Shown piece by piece: positions 4,992 to 6,064 of a DNA stretch of 6,064 nt; within the stretch, counting starts at the first letter, position 1; each line of letters starts with the position of its first letter. The position numbers and the translations under genes are program-made. The notes beneath the pieces are model-generated. The model was not told where the DNA came from. It made no database searches and saw only the letters and a list, made by a program, of their open reading frames with translations. The stretch lies in contig JAQUOK010000218.1 in the NCBI GenBank assembly GCA_028717165.1, forward strand, positions 1-6,064, written 5' to 3'. The DNA comes from Victivallaceae bacterium (lineage in GTDB: Bacteria > Verrucomicrobiota > Lentisphaeria > Victivallales > Victivallaceae).

Positions 4992-6064
4992 TTATTGTTC
5001 CGCTTCCTCAAATTCCGGCTCCATCTCTATTATTTCCGGCGGAACCTCTTCTCCGAGGCACTGCAGCTGGATATTCTGCATTTCTTCAGTTCCGGTTCCG
5101 GCCGGAATAAGATGACCGGTGATGACATTTTCCTTGAAGCCGGCAAGCAGGTCTTCCTTTCCCAGGGTCGCCGCTTCCGTGAGGATGCGGGTGGTATCCT
5201 GGAATGACGCCGCGGAAATAAAGCTTTCCGTTTCCAGAGTGGCTTTAGTTATACCGAGAACGATCGGTTCGGCTTCCGCCGGTTTGCCGCCCTGCGCTAT
5301 GACCCGTTTGTTTTCGGACTCAAAAGCGAGACGGTCAACCTGTTCGCCGTTCAAATAGATGGTCGAACCCTGATCCGTCACTCTGACTTTCTGCATCATC
5401 TGACGGACTATCACTTCGATATGCTTGTCGTTGATTTCAACGCCCTGAGCACGGTAGACCAGTTGGATTTCATCCACCAGATAGCGCTGCAATTCCTGCG
5501 GTCCGCAGATTTCCAGCAGCGAATGCGGAACTATCGAACCTTCAGTCAGCTTCTGTCCTTTATGCACCATGTCGCCTTTGCTTACGGAAAGGTGCTTGTA
5601 GGCAGGAATATTGTTATGTTCCTCGGTAACTCCGGTTTCGGGATCGCGGATGACCAGCTGGCGTTTACCCCTGATCATTTTGTCAAGTTCAATAACGCCG
5701 TCGATGCGGGCGATTTCCGCAATATCTTTCGGTATCCTGGCTTCGAACAATTCAGAAATACGCGGCAGACCGCCGGTAATGTCCTTGTTTTTGGCCGCTT
5801 GGCGCGGAACTCGCGCCAAAGCCATACCGGGAGTGACTTTCGCTTTGGCTTTGGCTTTGGTCATCAGGAAAGCTCCTGCCGGCAACGGATAATTCGCCAC
5901 AAATTCGCCGTCCTTATCGGTAATGACGATTTGCGGATGCAGGTCTTCCCGGTGTTCCATTACCGTAGTTTCCTCGGTACAGCCGCGTTTCGAACGGTTG
6001 AGGGTTACGCCTTCAACCAGGTCGTGAAGCTCAACGATACCTTCTTCTTCGGCAATGATCGGAA
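4992..6064 (-). CDS. rpoC: DNA-directed RNA polymerase subunit beta', C-terminal part (runs off the right edge)
   Basis: The last 356 codons are present and open to the window edge; the reading frame continues upstream of the internal ATG at 5958-5960, so that ATG is not the start. The beta' subunit forms the catalytic core of RNA polymerase with beta. Numbering from the window edge, typical C-terminal stretches are LARVPRQAAKNKDITGGLPR (82-101), ELFEAR (103-108), a hinge with GVEINDKHIEVIVRQMM (209-225), SFISAASFQDTTRILTEAA (280-298) and FKENVITGHLIPAGTG (309-324). The ITGGLPR region belongs to the conserved block after the trigger loop. The protein ends in an acidic tail (about 20 residues rich in Glu). 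A KAKAKAK run (69-75) sits where most beta' proteins have a non-repetitive linker. Catalytic NADFDGD and zinc-binding parts lie outside the window. An intrinsic terminator follows the TAA stop. Confidence 0.97.
   Translation of the reverse strand, partial: PIIAEEEGIVELHDLVEGVTLNRSKRGCTEETTVMEHREDLHPQIVITDKDGEFVANYPLPAGAFLMTKAKAKAKVTPGMALARVPRQAAKNKDITGGLPRISELFEARIPKDIAEIARIDGVIELDKMIRGKRQLVIRDPETGVTEEHNNIPAYKHLSVSKGDMVHKGQKLTEGSIVPHSLLEICGPQELQRYLVDEIQLVYRAQGVEINDKHIEVIVRQMMQKVRVTDQGSTIYLNGEQVDRLAFESENKRVIAQGGKPAEAEPIVLGITKATLETESFISAASFQDTTRILTEAATLGKEDLLAGFKENVITGHLIPAGTGTEEMQNIQLQCLGEEVPPEIIEMEPEFEEAEQ
5837..5860 (-). repeat. Hexanucleotide tandem repeat inside rpoC
   Basis: Four tandem copies of a 6-bp unit (CTTTGG on the plus strand, with one copy CTTTCG) span 24 bp. 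Translated from the minus strand they give alternating Lys and Ala, the KAKAKAK run of beta'. The unit length keeps the frame, so copy-number change would add or remove Lys-Ala pairs without breaking the gene. Confidence 0.85.

Noticed and set aside
4992..5960. Treating the ATG at 5958-5960 as the start of a separate 322-residue gene.
   Set aside because: The frame is open through to the window edge and the upstream residues continue beta' sequence, so it is an internal methionine of rpoC.

Overview
The window is a housekeeping ribosomal-protein locus read entirely from the minus strand. In transcription order it holds the 3' end of rpoC (RNA polymerase beta'), then rpsL (S12), rpsG (S7), fusA (elongation factor G), rpsJ (S10), rplC (L3), rplD (L4) and the first codons of rplW (L23), which runs off the left edge. 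It is the classical junction of the rpoBC, str and S10 operons. Every gene is intact within the window; I see no frameshift, mobile element, CRISPR array, tRNA or rRNA.

The organism is a bacterium of intermediate GC content. The str genes run straight from fusA into rpsJ with no EF-Tu gene (tuf) between them, although tuf sits there in many bacteria. From memory, chlamydiae also have rpsL-rpsG-fusA-rpsJ, with tuf elsewhere near secE/nusG. Together with the general look of the S12 and EF-G proteins this makes a member of the PVC group (Planctomycetes, Verrucomicrobia, Chlamydiae, Lentisphaerae) a reasonable guess. It is an inference from gene order only, and I do not assign a genus.

Layout, right to left: rpoC C-terminal part (6064-4992); a 202-bp AT-rich regulatory gap with a strong imperfect terminator hairpin, homopolymer A/T tracts, a candidate promoter and two abutting palindromes (4991-4790); rpsL (4789-4418); a 110-bp gap with an attenuator-like hairpin and a TATAAT box (4417-4308); rpsG (4307-3837); fusA (3826-1712); rpsJ (1709-1386), only 2 nt after the fusA stop; a 65-bp gap; rplC (1320-676); rplD (658-32); rplW start (20-1).

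The genes together make RNA polymerase, the small-subunit decoding proteins S12 and S7, S10, the translocase EF-G, and the early-assembly large-subunit proteins L3, L4 and L23. I found no new biological system. The points most worth a second look are a natural arginine at S12 position 88 (a known streptomycin-resistance position), the direct fusA-rpsJ join with no room for an S10-type leader, and the non-coding structure in the rpoC-rpsL and rpsL-rpsG gaps.
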